Shown here piece after piece: positions 45,409-55,333 of a DNA stretch of 64,000 nucleotides. How positions within the stretch are numbered: the stretch's first letter is position 1; each line of letters opens with the position of its first letter. The notes beneath the pieces were generated by a model. It did no database searches and was not told the origin of the DNA. It saw nothing but the letters and a program-made list of their open reading frames with translations. Made by a program: the position numbers and the translations under genes. The stretch is from Sedimentisphaerales bacterium (GTDB taxonomy: Bacteria > Planctomycetota > Phycisphaerae > Sedimentisphaerales > SG8-4): positions 1 through 64,000 of the forward strand of contig JAFGCA010000275.1 of assembly GCA_016932895.1 (NCBI GenBank), given 5' to 3'.

Positions 45409-45894
45409 GTTCTGCACTCCAAATCCTTACACAGCGTTGGCCGGCAACCGATCCCCCGCAGCAGCGACAGCCAACTTATGCCCACGACAGACGCTACCTC
45501 ACTACACGATAGTGCGAGAAAAGTCAAGCAAAAACCAGGATAACAGTGCTACTAATGCGTATTAGACACATGGGCAATCGGCACCAATCGCGACAACAGC
45601 GTGCTTTTCTCAGTTCCAGGAAGACGTGCCGACGCCGCCGACGGCGACACGAAAACAGCAGTTTGCCCCCACAGAGCGTCCTGGTCCCGTACGATATCGG
45701 ACCTGCACAAGGCAGGCATACGGCACAGACGCACATGAAGTTCGCCGGCATCGCCTTGGGGAGCACGATCGGTGCCACATCAGGTTTGTGCTTGATTCGC
45801 AGCGAATTTTCGCGAAAATGCGTGCGGCGTTTTTGCAGAATGGTGCGGCCCAAACACGTTGGCCTTGGCCGAACAGAGCCGAATCGGGAGTCGC
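45409..45894. other. Divergent intergenic region
   Basis: No gene is supported. It should hold the promoters of the small lipoprotein and the antiporter. Confidence 0.35.
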
Positions 45895-47676
45895 TTGAAA
45901 GCAAACACACAAACAAGGATCGTGGGGGCAGCCGTCGTTTTTGCAGCGGTATGTGGCGTGGCCGCCTGGTTCGGTCGGGCCCAGGGCACCGGCGCCGAAG
46001 CACGCTGGTTTAGCGTAATTCCCCCCGTTCTAGCGATCGTGCTGGCCTTTCTGACGCGCCGGGTCTTGCCGAGTCTGGGAATCGCCATCCTGACAGGCGG
46101 TCTGCTCAGCCACGTTCCGCGGGCCCCGCTCAGCGCGGGCGCGTGGTTCGAGGGATTCAAGACATCGGCCACGCATATCACCGCAACGGTAACGGACGCC
46201 ACCTACCTCCAGATCCTCGCGTTTATCCCGCCCATCTTTGTCATGATCGAGATCCTCATCGCCTCGGGAGGGTTCCGAGGGATCATCGTCTGGCTCCTGA
46301 GGTGGATCAAGGGGCGTAAGTCCGCCCAGGCAGCGACCGCTCTGATGGGAATCCTGTGCTTCATCGACGACTACACCAATGCCATCGTCGTCGGTTCGAT
46401 GATGCAGCCGATCACGGACCGGTTTCGCATCAGCCGGGAGAAACTGGCGTTTCTCGTCGACGCCACCAGCGCACCCATCGCCGGACTGGCCGTAATCAGC
46501 ACGTGGATCGCCTTTGAGGTGGGCCTGCTCGGAGAGATCGGAGGCAGTCTCGGCATCGGAAAAAGCGGGTACGCCATGTTTTTCGACGCCTTGAGCTTTC
46601 GCTTCTACTGCCTGCTCATGATCGCGTTCGTGTTCCTGCACATCGTGTTGAAGTGCGACTTCGGGCCCATGAAGACGGCTGAGGCGCGGGCCCAGGCAAA
46701 CGAGGCAAACGACGAGGCCTCCACGTCGCCTGCGGCCGATCTGACCGCCTCGGCCAAAAGATCCGACCGGGCCATCAAGGCGCTGATTCCGCTGGCGGGC
46801 TTGGTCCTGTTTCACCTGACGGGGCTCTGGTTCGACGGGACGACCCAACTGAGAAACGATCTGCAGCAATGGCAGGCACAGAGCCAGGAAACGCCCCTGG
46901 AGGCGATGCCGCCCCAGCCGGTGGACATCGAAACGCTCTCGCCGGGCAGTTGGATCTACTGGCGCGAGGTCATCGGCCACGCCACGCATACGCCGCTCTG
47001 CCTGGCGTGCGCCTCGTCGTTCGGACTGACGCTGGCCCTGATCTTCTCGCAACTGTTCGGGGCGGTGAGCCAGCCCGTACTCACCCAGTGCTTCAAGCGG
47101 GGCATCCGGCGGGCAATGATCCCGTTTGTCATTCTCATTCTCGCGTGGTCGCTCAAGAATTGTTGTGACACCCTGAGAACGGGCGAGTTTCTGGCCACCA
47201 TCCTGGCCGGCCGGGTTCCATCGTATTTGTTCCCCCCGATCCTCTTCATGGTCGCCTCGCTGACGTCGTTCGCCACGGGAACGAGCTACGGAACCATGGC
47301 GATTCTCATGCCGACGGCCATCCCGATCGCCTTCACCATCGACGGCAACGCCTACGGCCTGACCACCATGATCAGCCTCGGGGCCGTGCTCGACGGCGCC
47401 ATCTTCGGAGACCACTGCTCCCCCATCTCGGACACCACCATCATGAGCTCCATCGCCAGCTCGTGCGATCTCGTCCAGCACGTGCGGACCCAACTGCCCT
47501 ACAGCCTGCTCGTGGCGACCATCGCCCTGGCATTCGCCTACATCCCCAGCGCCTGCGGCCTGCCCCCCCAGTGGAGCCTGGCCATCGCCATTCTCGCCGT
47601 CATCGCCGTCCTGCTGGCTCTCACCCGACGCCCCGCAACCGCCGGGAAGCTCGAAGCACGAAATCCTAAACTCTAA
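45895..47676 (+). CDS. nhaC: NhaC-family Na+/H+ antiporter-like membrane protein
   Basis: The 593-residue protein has about 12 hydrophobic segments and the conserved blocks of the NhaC/ArsB superfamily: ILCFIDDYTNAIVVGSMM and DATSAPIAGLAVISTW in the first half, and SFATGTSYGTMAILMPTAIP and DGAIFGDHCSPISDTTIMSS in the second. It would exchange cations for protons across the inner membrane. The likely start is the TTG at 45895 with CGGGAG 4 bases upstream, giving MKANTQTR; an upstream TTG at 45859 is less likely. The last ten residues (KLEARNPKL) are encoded by an intergenic repeat that has run into the gene. Confidence 0.92.
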   Translation: MKANTQTRIVGAAVVFAAVCGVAAWFGRAQGTGAEARWFSVIPPVLAIVLAFLTRRVLPSLGIAILTGGLLSHVPRAPLSAGAWFEGFKTSATHITATVTDATYLQILAFIPPIFVMIEILIASGGFRGIIVWLLRWIKGRKSAQAATALMGILCFIDDYTNAIVVGSMMQPITDRFRISREKLAFLVDATSAPIAGLAVISTWIAFEVGLLGEIGGSLGIGKSGYAMFFDALSFRFYCLLMIAFVFLHIVLKCDFGPMKTAEARAQANEANDEASTSPAADLTASAKRSDRAIKALIPLAGLVLFHLTGLWFDGTTQLRNDLQQWQAQSQETPLEAMPPQPVDIETLSPGSWIYWREVIGHATHTPLCLACASSFGLTLALIFSQLFGAVSQPVLTQCFKRGIRRAMIPFVILILAWSLKNCCDTLRTGEFLATILAGRVPSYLFPPILFMVASLTSFATGTSYGTMAILMPTAIPIAFTIDGNAYGLTTMISLGAVLDGAIFGDHCSPISDTTIMSSIASSCDLVQHVRTQLPYSLLVATIALAFAYIPSACGLPPQWSLAIAILAVIAVLLALTRRPATAGKLEARNPKL

Positions 47677-47735
47677 ACAAACCCAAATCGCCGTTCGACG
47701 GAACATCAAAGAGCAAAGAGCAAAAACCAAAATTG
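47640..47735 (+). repeat. Interspersed A-rich repeat at the end of nhaC
   Basis: The stretch reads AAGCTCGAAGCACGAAATCC and continues with CTAAACTCTAAACAAACCC and repeated AAAGAGCAAAGAGC words. The same kind of sequence appears at 51.42-51.48 kb. It supplies the C-terminal codons of nhaC. Confidence 0.5.
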
Positions 47736-47813
47736 CGGATTCGCCCTTCGGGCGAGGCTGTCCTACGAAAAGCATTCTCGGTTTTACTTTGTCATTTTGC
47801 GATTTGCTTTTTG

Positions 47814-50813
47814 CTATTTGATCTCAAGCGGCGCTTCGTCGCCGCGCTCCCACCATAGGCGCGGATAGTCCTGCCCTTCGAGAATCCACCAGATGTCCTC
47901 CGTCCCATTTTCCGTCTCGTCCACAAAGTCCCAGCCGGCTTCGAGGAAGATCGCGGCTGTCTGCATCTCGGCCGTGGTCAGACCCGTGCCTCCGGCGCTG
48001 GTCGTCTGGCCGCTCGTTTCCGTGTCCCAGAAAGAAGACTCCGCACTTCCCCAGCTAGAGCCGGCCAATCCTCCCGCTTCGAGCGTCCACCCGAAGGTGC
48101 CAACGCTCGGCGCGGTGACAACAGCGCCTGTCGAGTAGGACAGGCGAATCGTGCCACGATTGGATCCCACCAGTCCGCCGGCGCCCGAGGGCCCGAGACC
48201 AAGGAGAAGGAGATTGCCCGCATTCGCCTGTGTTACACCACTGGTCGAATAGGAGTTCTCGATGGTCCCGCCGTTATCGCCCACCAATCCACCGATGGTG
48301 AGCCACAGGGAAAAGCCCTGATCCGCGGCCTCGACCCGTGTGGATGTGCAGCAGCCGGAGATCGTGCCTCCCGTCATGCGCGCCACCAGACCGCCAACCT
48401 CCGAGAGGCCACGAACCAGTCCGCCCGTCACCTGACTGTCAACGATCTCCTTGGCGCTGGCGGCCAGCCCGCCCACGCTCCCGAAGAACTCTCCTGCTGA
48501 GACAACCTCCACCTGCTGAAGGCAACACCGGATGATCCTGTCGCCGCTGCCGGCCAGACCGCCCACGGTACTGTTGCCCGATACACGTCCGCCAAGGACG
48601 GAGCAGTCGGTGATCGTTCCGCTCTGATGCGCCCCTGCCAGTCCGCCGACGTTGTTTTCGCCGCAGACAAGGCCGTTGGCGATGGTGCAATTGGTGACAG
48701 ACCCCTCGCCAATCTGGCCCGCCACGGCGCCCACATGATCCTGGCCATATACGTTGGGGTCAATGAGTCTGACGTTCCTGATCTCGCTGTTGGGGTCGGC
48801 CACCCATCCGAACAGTCCCAGGTAGCTGCCCCCCTGGATCGTCAGATGTGAGATCGCGTGGCCATCGCCGTCGAAGACGCCGGAGAAGACCTGCACGACC
48901 GCCTGCCCGAAAACAGCTCCCTCCGGCAGGTTGGGGTCCAGGTCGATATCTGCGCCGAGCACAAAGTGCCTGTCCCACAGGGCACTTGCCCTGCCCAGGA
49001 GGATGAGCCGGTCGGCGCTGTCGATGCGGTAGGGCTCCTCGGCGGTTCCCTGGCCCTCCAGCCAGTCGACAATCGGCTCAGGAATGATCGTGCCCGCCGC
49101 AACCTGCCAGGCCAGTCGCGGATAGTCCCGGCCTGCGTCGAGCACCCAGTTGGGATCCTCGGCGAAGCCGTTGAGGCCGAGCATGCTGGGGTCCATTATC
49201 TCGCCGGTGGTCAGGCCGACGCCGCCGGCGCTCGCTGATAGACCGGAGGTTTCCACGTCCCACACACAGTCCAGGGCGCCCACAGGAGAACCCTCACCGA
49301 TCAGTCCGCCCATGAGCGTATTGCCACTGACGGGACCCGCACTATAGCAGCGAGCGATGTCGCCTGAGTTGTATCCCGCCAAGCCACCGACGTACTGATC
49401 GCCGCTGACCCTGCAGAGGCTGTAGCAGTGGGTCACAATGACGCGATTGTTCCCTATGAGCCCGCCGACATTCCGATTGCCGCTGACGACACCCGTGCTG
49501 TAGCAGTGGGTTACAGAACCGTCGTTCCAGCCTGCGAGTCCGCCGATGTCAGTCCCTGAGCCGACTATGTTGACATCGACCACACCCAGATCCGTGACAC
49601 AGGCGCCCGACGCCAGTACTCCGAACAGCCCCAGGACACCTTCGCCGTTGATCGTCAGACCGGAGATGACGTGGGTGTCTCCGTCAAAAACGCCTGAGAA
49701 ACTCGGTATGACAGAGCCGGTCCACGTCCGGCCCGACAGGTCGATATCCGCTACGAGCGTGAAGTGTTTGTCCCAGTGGCAGGAGCACAATCCGAGGGTC
49801 TCCAGGTCCTCTGTCGTGGCGATGATGTACGGGTCCTCCGGTGTGCCTGTCCCGCCGGCGTAGGCCGGCCCGGCGATGATCTGACCGGGCGCATTCTCCC
49901 ACGCCAGGCGCGGATAGTCCCGGCCCTCATCGATGGTCCAGACCGACACGCACGCGCCCCACGGAACGAACGTGCTCGCGGCGTACATCTCCTGCGTCGT
50001 CTTGCCCATGCCCCCGAATCTCGTGGTCTGCCCCGAGGTCTCGATATCCCAGAAGCAGTCCGTCACGGATCCGTAATACTCATCGCCTCCCGCCAATCCA
50101 CCGGCGCCGACGGGCGCCGAGACCGGACCCGCGGAGTAGCATCTGATGATCCTCCCGTCGTTGTATCCCACCACACCGCCGGCATAGGCGGTCGTGGCCG
50201 AAACGGCGGCTGTCGAGTAGCAATCCATGATGGTCCTGGCGCCGCCCCGAGAAGGAATACTCTCCATACCCACCAGGCCACCCACATACGAACTGCCACT
50301 GACGAGGCCACTGCTGTAGCACTGTGTCACAGTGCCGCCGTAGTTGTGCCCCACGAGTCCGCCGACGTAGTCGCCGGTGCCGCTAATGCGGACGTCTGCG
50401 ACCGCGAGATTCTTCACGACTGTGCCAAGAGGTGGCCGCCAATACCCGACCACCTGGCCAAACAGGCCCAGGAAGTCTCCTCCCGCGATCGTCAGATGGG
50501 AGATCGTATGGCCGGCGCCGTCAAAGAAGCCGGTAAAGGAAGCGCCCTCGAACCAGTCGTCGGCATCGTTGACATCCGGCGCGATGACCGCCCGATCAAA
50601 GACCCTGCCTCCGGGCAGGTTCGGGTCCAGGTCGATGTCGGCGGTCAAAACGAAGCATTTGTCATAGTCTTCGGGCGTCTCGCCGAGGGCGATCAGATCG
50701 GCGGCCGTGGCGATCTGGTACGGGTCGTTAGGATCACCCGTGCCGCCGCTGTATTGGGCCTGAACGGGCACGATGAACACACAGGTAGTCAACGTTAGAA
50801 GCAAGGCTCTCAT
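47814..50813 (-). CDS. Large secreted GLUG-repeat protein
   Basis: The 999-residue product has a signal peptide (about 1-20) and three related blocks. Each starts with a YSGGTGDPNDPYQIATAADL-like motif (about residues 21, 315 and 585) and includes a HFVLxADIDLDPNLP strand and many GLUG repeats (GGLVGxNxGxIxxCYSTGxV). The fold is a beta-helix, typical of surface adhesins or IgA-peptidase-like cell-surface proteins. There is no C-terminal anchor. It converges with nhaC, 137 bases apart. The ATG at 50811-50813 has GAGGGG about 10 bases upstream. Confidence 0.88.
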   Translation of the reverse strand: MRALLLTLTTCVFIVPVQAQYSGGTGDPNDPYQIATAADLIALGETPEDYDKCFVLTADIDLDPNLPGGRVFDRAVIAPDVNDADDWFEGASFTGFFDGAGHTISHLTIAGGDFLGLFGQVVGYWRPPLGTVVKNLAVADVRISGTGDYVGGLVGHNYGGTVTQCYSSGLVSGSSYVGGLVGMESIPSRGGARTIMDCYSTAAVSATTAYAGGVVGYNDGRIIRCYSAGPVSAPVGAGGLAGGDEYYGSVTDCFWDIETSGQTTRFGGMGKTTQEMYAASTFVPWGACVSVWTIDEGRDYPRLAWENAPGQIIAGPAYAGGTGTPEDPYIIATTEDLETLGLCSCHWDKHFTLVADIDLSGRTWTGSVIPSFSGVFDGDTHVISGLTINGEGVLGLFGVLASGACVTDLGVVDVNIVGSGTDIGGLAGWNDGSVTHCYSTGVVSGNRNVGGLIGNNRVIVTHCYSLCRVSGDQYVGGLAGYNSGDIARCYSAGPVSGNTLMGGLIGEGSPVGALDCVWDVETSGLSASAGGVGLTTGEIMDPSMLGLNGFAEDPNWVLDAGRDYPRLAWQVAAGTIIPEPIVDWLEGQGTAEEPYRIDSADRLILLGRASALWDRHFVLGADIDLDPNLPEGAVFGQAVVQVFSGVFDGDGHAISHLTIQGGSYLGLFGWVADPNSEIRNVRLIDPNVYGQDHVGAVAGQIGEGSVTNCTIANGLVCGENNVGGLAGAHQSGTITDCSVLGGRVSGNSTVGGLAGSGDRIIRCCLQQVEVVSAGEFFGSVGGLAASAKEIVDSQVTGGLVRGLSEVGGLVARMTGGTISGCCTSTRVEAADQGFSLWLTIGGLVGDNGGTIENSYSTSGVTQANAGNLLLLGLGPSGAGGLVGSNRGTIRLSYSTGAVVTAPSVGTFGWTLEAGGLAGSSWGSAESSFWDTETSGQTTSAGGTGLTTAEMQTAAIFLEAGWDFVDETENGTEDIWWILEGQDYPRLWWERGDEAPLEIK

Positions 50814-51598
50814 GATTTGCACCCCTCTCAAATGCCAACTGGACCGATCCACTTCGTTCAAAGCGCTGGCCGCATCTCTCCCGCCAGGCACGCGAACAAC
50901 GTCAGGGTAGCGCTCAAGAAAGCTTGCTTGCCTCACTGCTCATTCCCGGCGATCTTGGCGAGAACCCGAATCTTCCACCGGTGTCCGTCTGTATTCGTCT
51001 GCGATTCCGAGCCCTTTTGTGGTATGAAAGAACCTTTGCCTTCGAAAAGACAGGCTCTTATGGTGGCATGTTCCGCCACGTCCCAGTGTCGTCACTATAC
51101 CACGTTTTCCGAGCCATCGCAACTAAATTCCCCCCCCGGCGCGTCCGGCAATGGCGCGTCCCTGAGAAACGCATGCCCTGCCGGAATCGCCCTTGACACC
51201 CGCAGGGCCATCCTTTATGATGGTTATAGAACGAATACAGTAAGTCAAGGTAGGAAGCAGAGAATAGCGAATGACGGCCGGTGACGCGTTTATCCCGTTC
51301 CGCTACGCTCGGATGACAGGTGTCAATGGGCTGGCCCCGGACCAATCCGCAGGGGCCTCCCTGCCGCGGGCTCTGGACCCGGGTGTGTCAAACAAAGCCA
51401 ATTCGGCCCGGCCGGAGCCGGAAAACCCGAAATCCCAAGCTCGAAATCCGAAACAAATTCGAAATGCCAATGACCGAAACAGACCAGCGCGCGCCAAACG
51501 GACCCAATTTCGGGCCTGCCGGGCCAAGAATGGGGATATGGCGTGCGAAACGAAGCCAATTTGCCGGGTGGCGGGTTGGGCCGGCGCGCGGGTGCGTG
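50814..51598. other. Intergenic region with interspersed repeats
   Basis: No gene is supported. The right half (51.39-51.57 kb) carries degenerate NKAN/RTQF/ETKPI-type repeats; the left half shows nothing clear. Confidence 0.5.
51388..51567 (+). repeat. Degenerate planctomycetal intergenic repeat cluster
   Basis: Three units share the core AAAC(A/G)(A/G)A(C/G)CCAATT (near 51391, 51496 and 51548). Between them lies a CGAAATCCGAAACAAATTCG stretch. Read as protein they give NKAN, RTQF and ETKPI words, which recur as spurious peptides in planctomycete assemblies. I infer a non-coding repeat family. Confidence 0.55.
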
Positions 51599-52369
51599 TC
51601 AATGCCCGCCGTGCGGACAGTGGCCGGTGTAATACCAGTCGGGGATGTCGTCGCCGGTGGTCTCCTGGAGCGGCGAGACGTGGGCGTCCAGCCACAGAAT
51701 GTTGGCGCGGCCACCGGTTCTGTAGGCGTCGCTGGAGCGAATGCTGTGCCGGAAGATGCCGCGATAGAATCGCGAGCGGTGTCCGCCTTCGCGGTAGTGC
51801 GTGAGATTCATGGTGCCGGGACCGTCATTATGGAACATATCGCGGCTGCCCTGCTCGATTTTGGGCTCGACGTGGTCGTGGGAGATAATGAATTCGTTCT
51901 GATGCCGAATGTTGGTCGTGGTGCCCCTGAGATCGTCGATCTCGGGGTCCCAGAAGAAGTAGCGATTGATGGAGTAGGCCGCATGATAGATCAGCTCCGG
52001 ATTCTCGTCGTAGATCAGCTCGGCCACGCTGCGATAGCTCGGACACCCGAAAACCTTGGTCTCTTTGATGTAGTCCGCGTACGCCACGCCCCAGTAGGCC
52101 CCGCCGTCGGTGGTTCGGCGGATTTTGCCGGCCGCGTCGTACCAGAAGAACCCGTTGGTGCTGTTGTTGTTGGCCGGCTTGAAGTCGTTGTCCTGAAGGA
52201 ACATCGTCAATGCCAGCCCCACGTTGCGCAGGTTGGACCGGCAGCTTATCTCGCGGGCGCTCTCCTTGGCTTTGTGCATGGCCGGCATGATAATGGCCAT
52301 CAGCAGCGCGATGATGGCGATGACGACAAGAAGCTCGATCAGCGTGAATGCTCTCGATGTGCGGCCCAT
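51599..52369 (-). CDS. Pseudopilin
   Basis: The 256-residue product starts [18 protein letters not shown], a prepilin leader with Ala rather than Gly before Phe, then the CRSNLRNVG signature. The body has a [20 protein letters not shown] block and an ILWLDAHVS block shared with the next pseudopilin upstream (52686-53456). GAGGAG lies 6 bases before the ATG at 52367-52369. The stop falls at the edge of the repeat cluster. Confidence 0.9.
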   Translation of the reverse strand: MGRTSRAFTLIELLVVIAIIALLMAIIMPAMHKAKESAREISCRSNLRNVGLALTMFLQDNDFKPANNNSTNGFFWYDAAGKIRRTTDGGAYWGVAYADYIKETKVFGCPSYRSVAELIYDENPELIYHAAYSINRYFFWDPEIDDLRGTTTNIRHQNEFIISHDHVEPKIEQGSRDMFHNDGPGTMNLTHYREGGHRSRFYRGIFRHSIRSSDAYRTGGRANILWLDAHVSPLQETTGDDIPDWYYTGHCPHGGH

Positions 52370-52685
52370 AGCTCTCCTCGTGTGTCTCCATCCTGCCTCA
52401 TTCGACCGGCTCGCCGGCCCGTGCGGCGTCACCCTATCTCTGGCAACGCACCATGTATTATACCCGGTCCGCAGGGGAGCAACAAGACCGCTGTCCAGGA
52501 AAAACGCCCAAAGCGTCGAAGATGGTCTTCTTCCGAGAGATTGGCTTTTCGGGGCCCCAAAGGCCCGCAGAACGTCAACGCCATGGAGGCCGACGACGTG
52601 AATGCGGGACCGGCTCCAGGGAAGCGAAGACCGTGTCCGTGGCCCTGGCAGGCTGCGAAATACCGTTCGACCGGGCAGGCGTGGC
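52370..52685. other. Spacer between two paralogous pseudopilin genes
   Basis: No gene is supported in 316 bases; frames here are shadows. Confidence 0.35.
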
Positions 52686-53456
52686 TTAGTTCTTGTTGAG
52701 CGGATCGTACCAGCGTTTGAGCACGCCCTCGCCGGTGGTCTCCTTGATGCTGCTGACGTGGCCGTCCAGCCACAGGACATTCAAGCTCCCGCCGGTCTCG
52801 AACCGGCTGCGCGACCGAATGTTGTGTCGGAAGATCCCCCGGTACCAGTTCGCACGGCCACCGCCTTCTCGATAATGCGTGAGATTGGTGCCGTTGGGAC
52901 TGGGAAACAGCATGTCGGAATTCCCGGAATTGGCTCCATTCTCGATGCGCGGCTCCATGTGGTCATGGGCGACGATGATCTCGGCGTGATGCGGAAGACG
53001 CACCGTGTTCTCCTCCGTCAGCCAGCCGTTGGCGCCGAAGGCGGAGGTGAAAATGAGCTTGGGGTCGCCGCCGTACAGAAGGTCCTGGGCAATCGTCTCG
53101 CAGAAGTTGCGGAAGGCCGCACAACCGAAGACCTTCCGTTCCTTGACGTAATCGAAGTAGGCGATGCCCCAATACGCATTATTGTCGCCCGCCCTCAGGG
53201 GCCTGCCGGCGGTGTCCCACCAGAGATGGCCGTTGCAATTGCCCGTGTGCGTGTACATATCGGGCATCTTGTAGTCGTTGTCCTGCAGGTACATCAGAAT
53301 GCCCACGCCTACGCTCTTGAGGTTCGCCCGGCAGGCCTGGTCTCGCGCCTGCTCCTTCACCCGGCTCAGAGCGGGCATCATAATCGCCATCAGTATGGCA
53401 ATGATGGCGATAACTACCAAAAGTTCGATCAATGTGAAGCCCGATCTTCTACCCAA
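52686..53456 (-). CDS. Pseudopilin with probable TTG start
   Basis: The 256-residue product has [25 protein letters not shown] near its start and the CRANLKSVG signature, and is a clear paralogue of the next gene downstream (shared [18 protein letters not shown] and VLWLDGHVS blocks). The TTG at 53454-53456 is chosen because AGGAGG lies 7 bases upstream and gives a short leader (MGRRSG). An ATG-type start 18 codons earlier lacks a ribosome-binding site. Confidence 0.88.
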   Translation of the reverse strand: MGRRSGFTLIELLVVIAIIAILMAIMMPALSRVKEQARDQACRANLKSVGVGILMYLQDNDYKMPDMYTHTGNCNGHLWWDTAGRPLRAGDNNAYWGIAYFDYVKERKVFGCAAFRNFCETIAQDLLYGGDPKLIFTSAFGANGWLTEENTVRLPHHAEIIVAHDHMEPRIENGANSGNSDMLFPSPNGTNLTHYREGGGRANWYRGIFRHNIRSRSRFETGGSLNVLWLDGHVSSIKETTGEGVLKRWYDPLNKN

Positions 53457-53785
53457 GGTCGTTCCTCCTTCCCCACGTACGAGGATTCTAAAGGCCAGCC
53501 ACCTGGACAAACACAGCGTCGGTCACAACCGCGTGCCCCGGTTGATTATAGCCCATGCCGACCCCGATGGCAACCTTTACAGGTCAAAAGGAGAAAAAGG
53601 GCGTCCCTTATTCCCGGTGGCGTTCAGGGAATAAAGACATCGGTCTTCCAGAAGAATCGTCCCGCAACGGCCGCGTGGGCGCGCAGCGGCCGCCGATGCG
53701 CCTGCCCCTGACGCATCCGGGTACCTCGTGCCGGACCGCCGACAAAACGGCGATCCGCCCCGGAGAAAATCAACCTGTAACCGGC
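53457..53785. other. Intergenic region
   Basis: It should hold the pseudopilin promoter. No gene is supported. Confidence 0.35.
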
Positions 53786-54478
53786 CTATTTCGTACGTGC
53801 GAGGGCTTGACGCATCACGGGTTTCAAGGCCCTGGTCCAGACCGTATAGCCTTTGGTGTTGAGGTGCAGTTGATCCTTCAGGAAAAAACCGTTGTCGGGT
53901 GTGCCTTCGGGGGTCAGAAGCGGAGTCGCCAGGTCGGCGAAGAACAGCCTCTCGTCTTTCATCGAGAAGTCACGAATCAGATCGTTGGCCTGGTCCATCT
54001 CGCTCCAGAGCGACCAGCGTCGCCCGCTGGGTTTGATGGTAATGAAGACGATGGGCGTTCGAGGCAGCCGCGCGTGGACCAGGCGGACGAAGCGCTGATA
54101 ATCGGCCAGGATCCGTGGCGGCGATTTGCGCCCGGCAACGTCATTGTCCCCAGCGTAGAAGACGATCATCTGCGGCGCATACGGCAGCACGATCCGTTTG
54201 GCGAAGTGGATCACGTCGGAGATGTGCGAGCCGCCGAAGCCGCGATTGATCACGGGCAGATCGGGAAACGACTCGTGCGTGCGCCACATGCGAATGCTCG
54301 AACTGCCCACAAAAAGGATCGGATCGGCGGGCACGGCGTTTTTGCTGTCCCACGCAGCAAAGTTCTCGATGTCCTTGGCGAACCGATTCGGGTCCGGATC
54401 GGGCGGCCCGTCGCCCTCGGCGTAGCACGATATTGCGGCGGCCATCAAGGCCCACAGGATCATCTGCTTGCGTATCAA
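53786..54478 (-). CDS. Exported SGNH/GDSL-family hydrolase
   Basis: The 230-residue product has a signal peptide and the four SGNH blocks: LFVGSSSIRMW (nucleophilic Ser), GFGGSHISDV (Gly), FYAGDNDV (Asn in GxND) and DQLHLNTKGY (catalytic Asp/His). These enzymes remove acyl groups from polysaccharides or lipids. The start may be the TTG at 54476-54478 (AAAGG upstream, giving MIRKQMILW) or the ATG five codons later. It is divergent from the ECF sigma factor gene. Confidence 0.88.
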   Translation of the reverse strand: MIRKQMILWALMAAAISCYAEGDGPPDPDPNRFAKDIENFAAWDSKNAVPADPILFVGSSSIRMWRTHESFPDLPVINRGFGGSHISDVIHFAKRIVLPYAPQMIVFYAGDNDVAGRKSPPRILADYQRFVRLVHARLPRTPIVFITIKPSGRRWSLWSEMDQANDLIRDFSMKDERLFFADLATPLLTPEGTPDNGFFLKDQLHLNTKGYTVWTRALKPVMRQALARTK

Positions 54479-54649
54479 GGCATTGCCTTTCCAAGTCGTA
54501 CCATCAATCGGTTCAAGCCCAGGATGATAAACGGGACCGCGGGCCGGTGCCAGGCAAATTCGCAGCCGCCCATTGGACGGTTGAAAATCGAGCCGAATTC
54601 GTGGACAATAGGACCGGTCCGATGGAGACCATGACGGTGGGGAGTCGGC

Positions 54650-55213
54650 ATGAGTGACGTCACGCGTATACTGAACGCGATCCAGCGGGGGAACGCCAGG
54701 GCTACGGACGAACTCTTGCCGCTGGTCTACGAGGAGTTGCGCCTGCTTGCGGCCCAAAAACTCGCGAAGGAGACTCCCGGCCAGACGCTCCAGGCCACAG
54801 CCTTGGTCCATGAGGCATACATCCGATTAGTGGGAGACGAGCCCCAGAGCTGGAACAGTCGCGGGCACTTTTTCGCCGCCGCCGCCGAGGCCATGCGCCG
54901 GATTTTAGTGGAAAACGCTCGGCGCAAGACAAGCATCAAACGGGGGGGCAGCCAACGGAGGGTCGATCTCGCCGGGTCCGAGCCGGCCGGACCGGCTGCC
55001 GCAGATCCGGACAGCCTCATCGCCCTGGACGAGGCTCTCGAGCGGCTGGCCCGCATCGACAGCAGGAAAGCGGAACTGGTCAAGCTGCGCTATTTCGCCG
55101 GATTGACCATCGAACAAACCGCGCAGAGCCTGGATATCTCGCCGGCGACGGCCAAACGACTGTGGACGTATGCCCGCGCGTGGCTCGTTCGGGAAATGGA
55201 CGGCACGCCCTAA
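54650..55213 (+). CDS. ECF sigma factor, TIGR02999-like
   Basis: The 187-residue protein fits the planctomycetal ECF sigma group: LLPLVYEELRLLAAQKLAKE and ALVHEAYIRLV in region 2, FFAAAAEAMRRILVENARRK, and region 4 with LVKLRYFAGLTIEQTAQSLDISPATAKRLW. Members of this group commonly sit beside Ser/Thr kinases, and here one follows 120 bases downstream, suggesting phosphorylation-controlled activity rather than an anti-sigma factor. GGGGAG lies 5 bases before the ATG. Confidence 0.93.
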   Translation: MSDVTRILNAIQRGNARATDELLPLVYEELRLLAAQKLAKETPGQTLQATALVHEAYIRLVGDEPQSWNSRGHFFAAAAEAMRRILVENARRKTSIKRGGSQRRVDLAGSEPAGPAAADPDSLIALDEALERLARIDSRKAELVKLRYFAGLTIEQTAQSLDISPATAKRLWTYARAWLVREMDGTP

Positions 55214-55333
55214 GCATGCCGCCGGCGGCTGAAAAGTCCCATGTTTTGGTCTTTTTCCCGAAATTCGTGAGCCAACGCGACCGTCGATTTCGCACTGTCA
55301 AATGGAGTTCCTGAAGGTTGGAGCGGTTCGCCC

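Noticed and set aside
51271..51804. 177-codon protein containing NKAN/RTQF/ETKPI words
   Set aside because: Translation of intergenic repeats; runs antisense into a pseudopilin gene.
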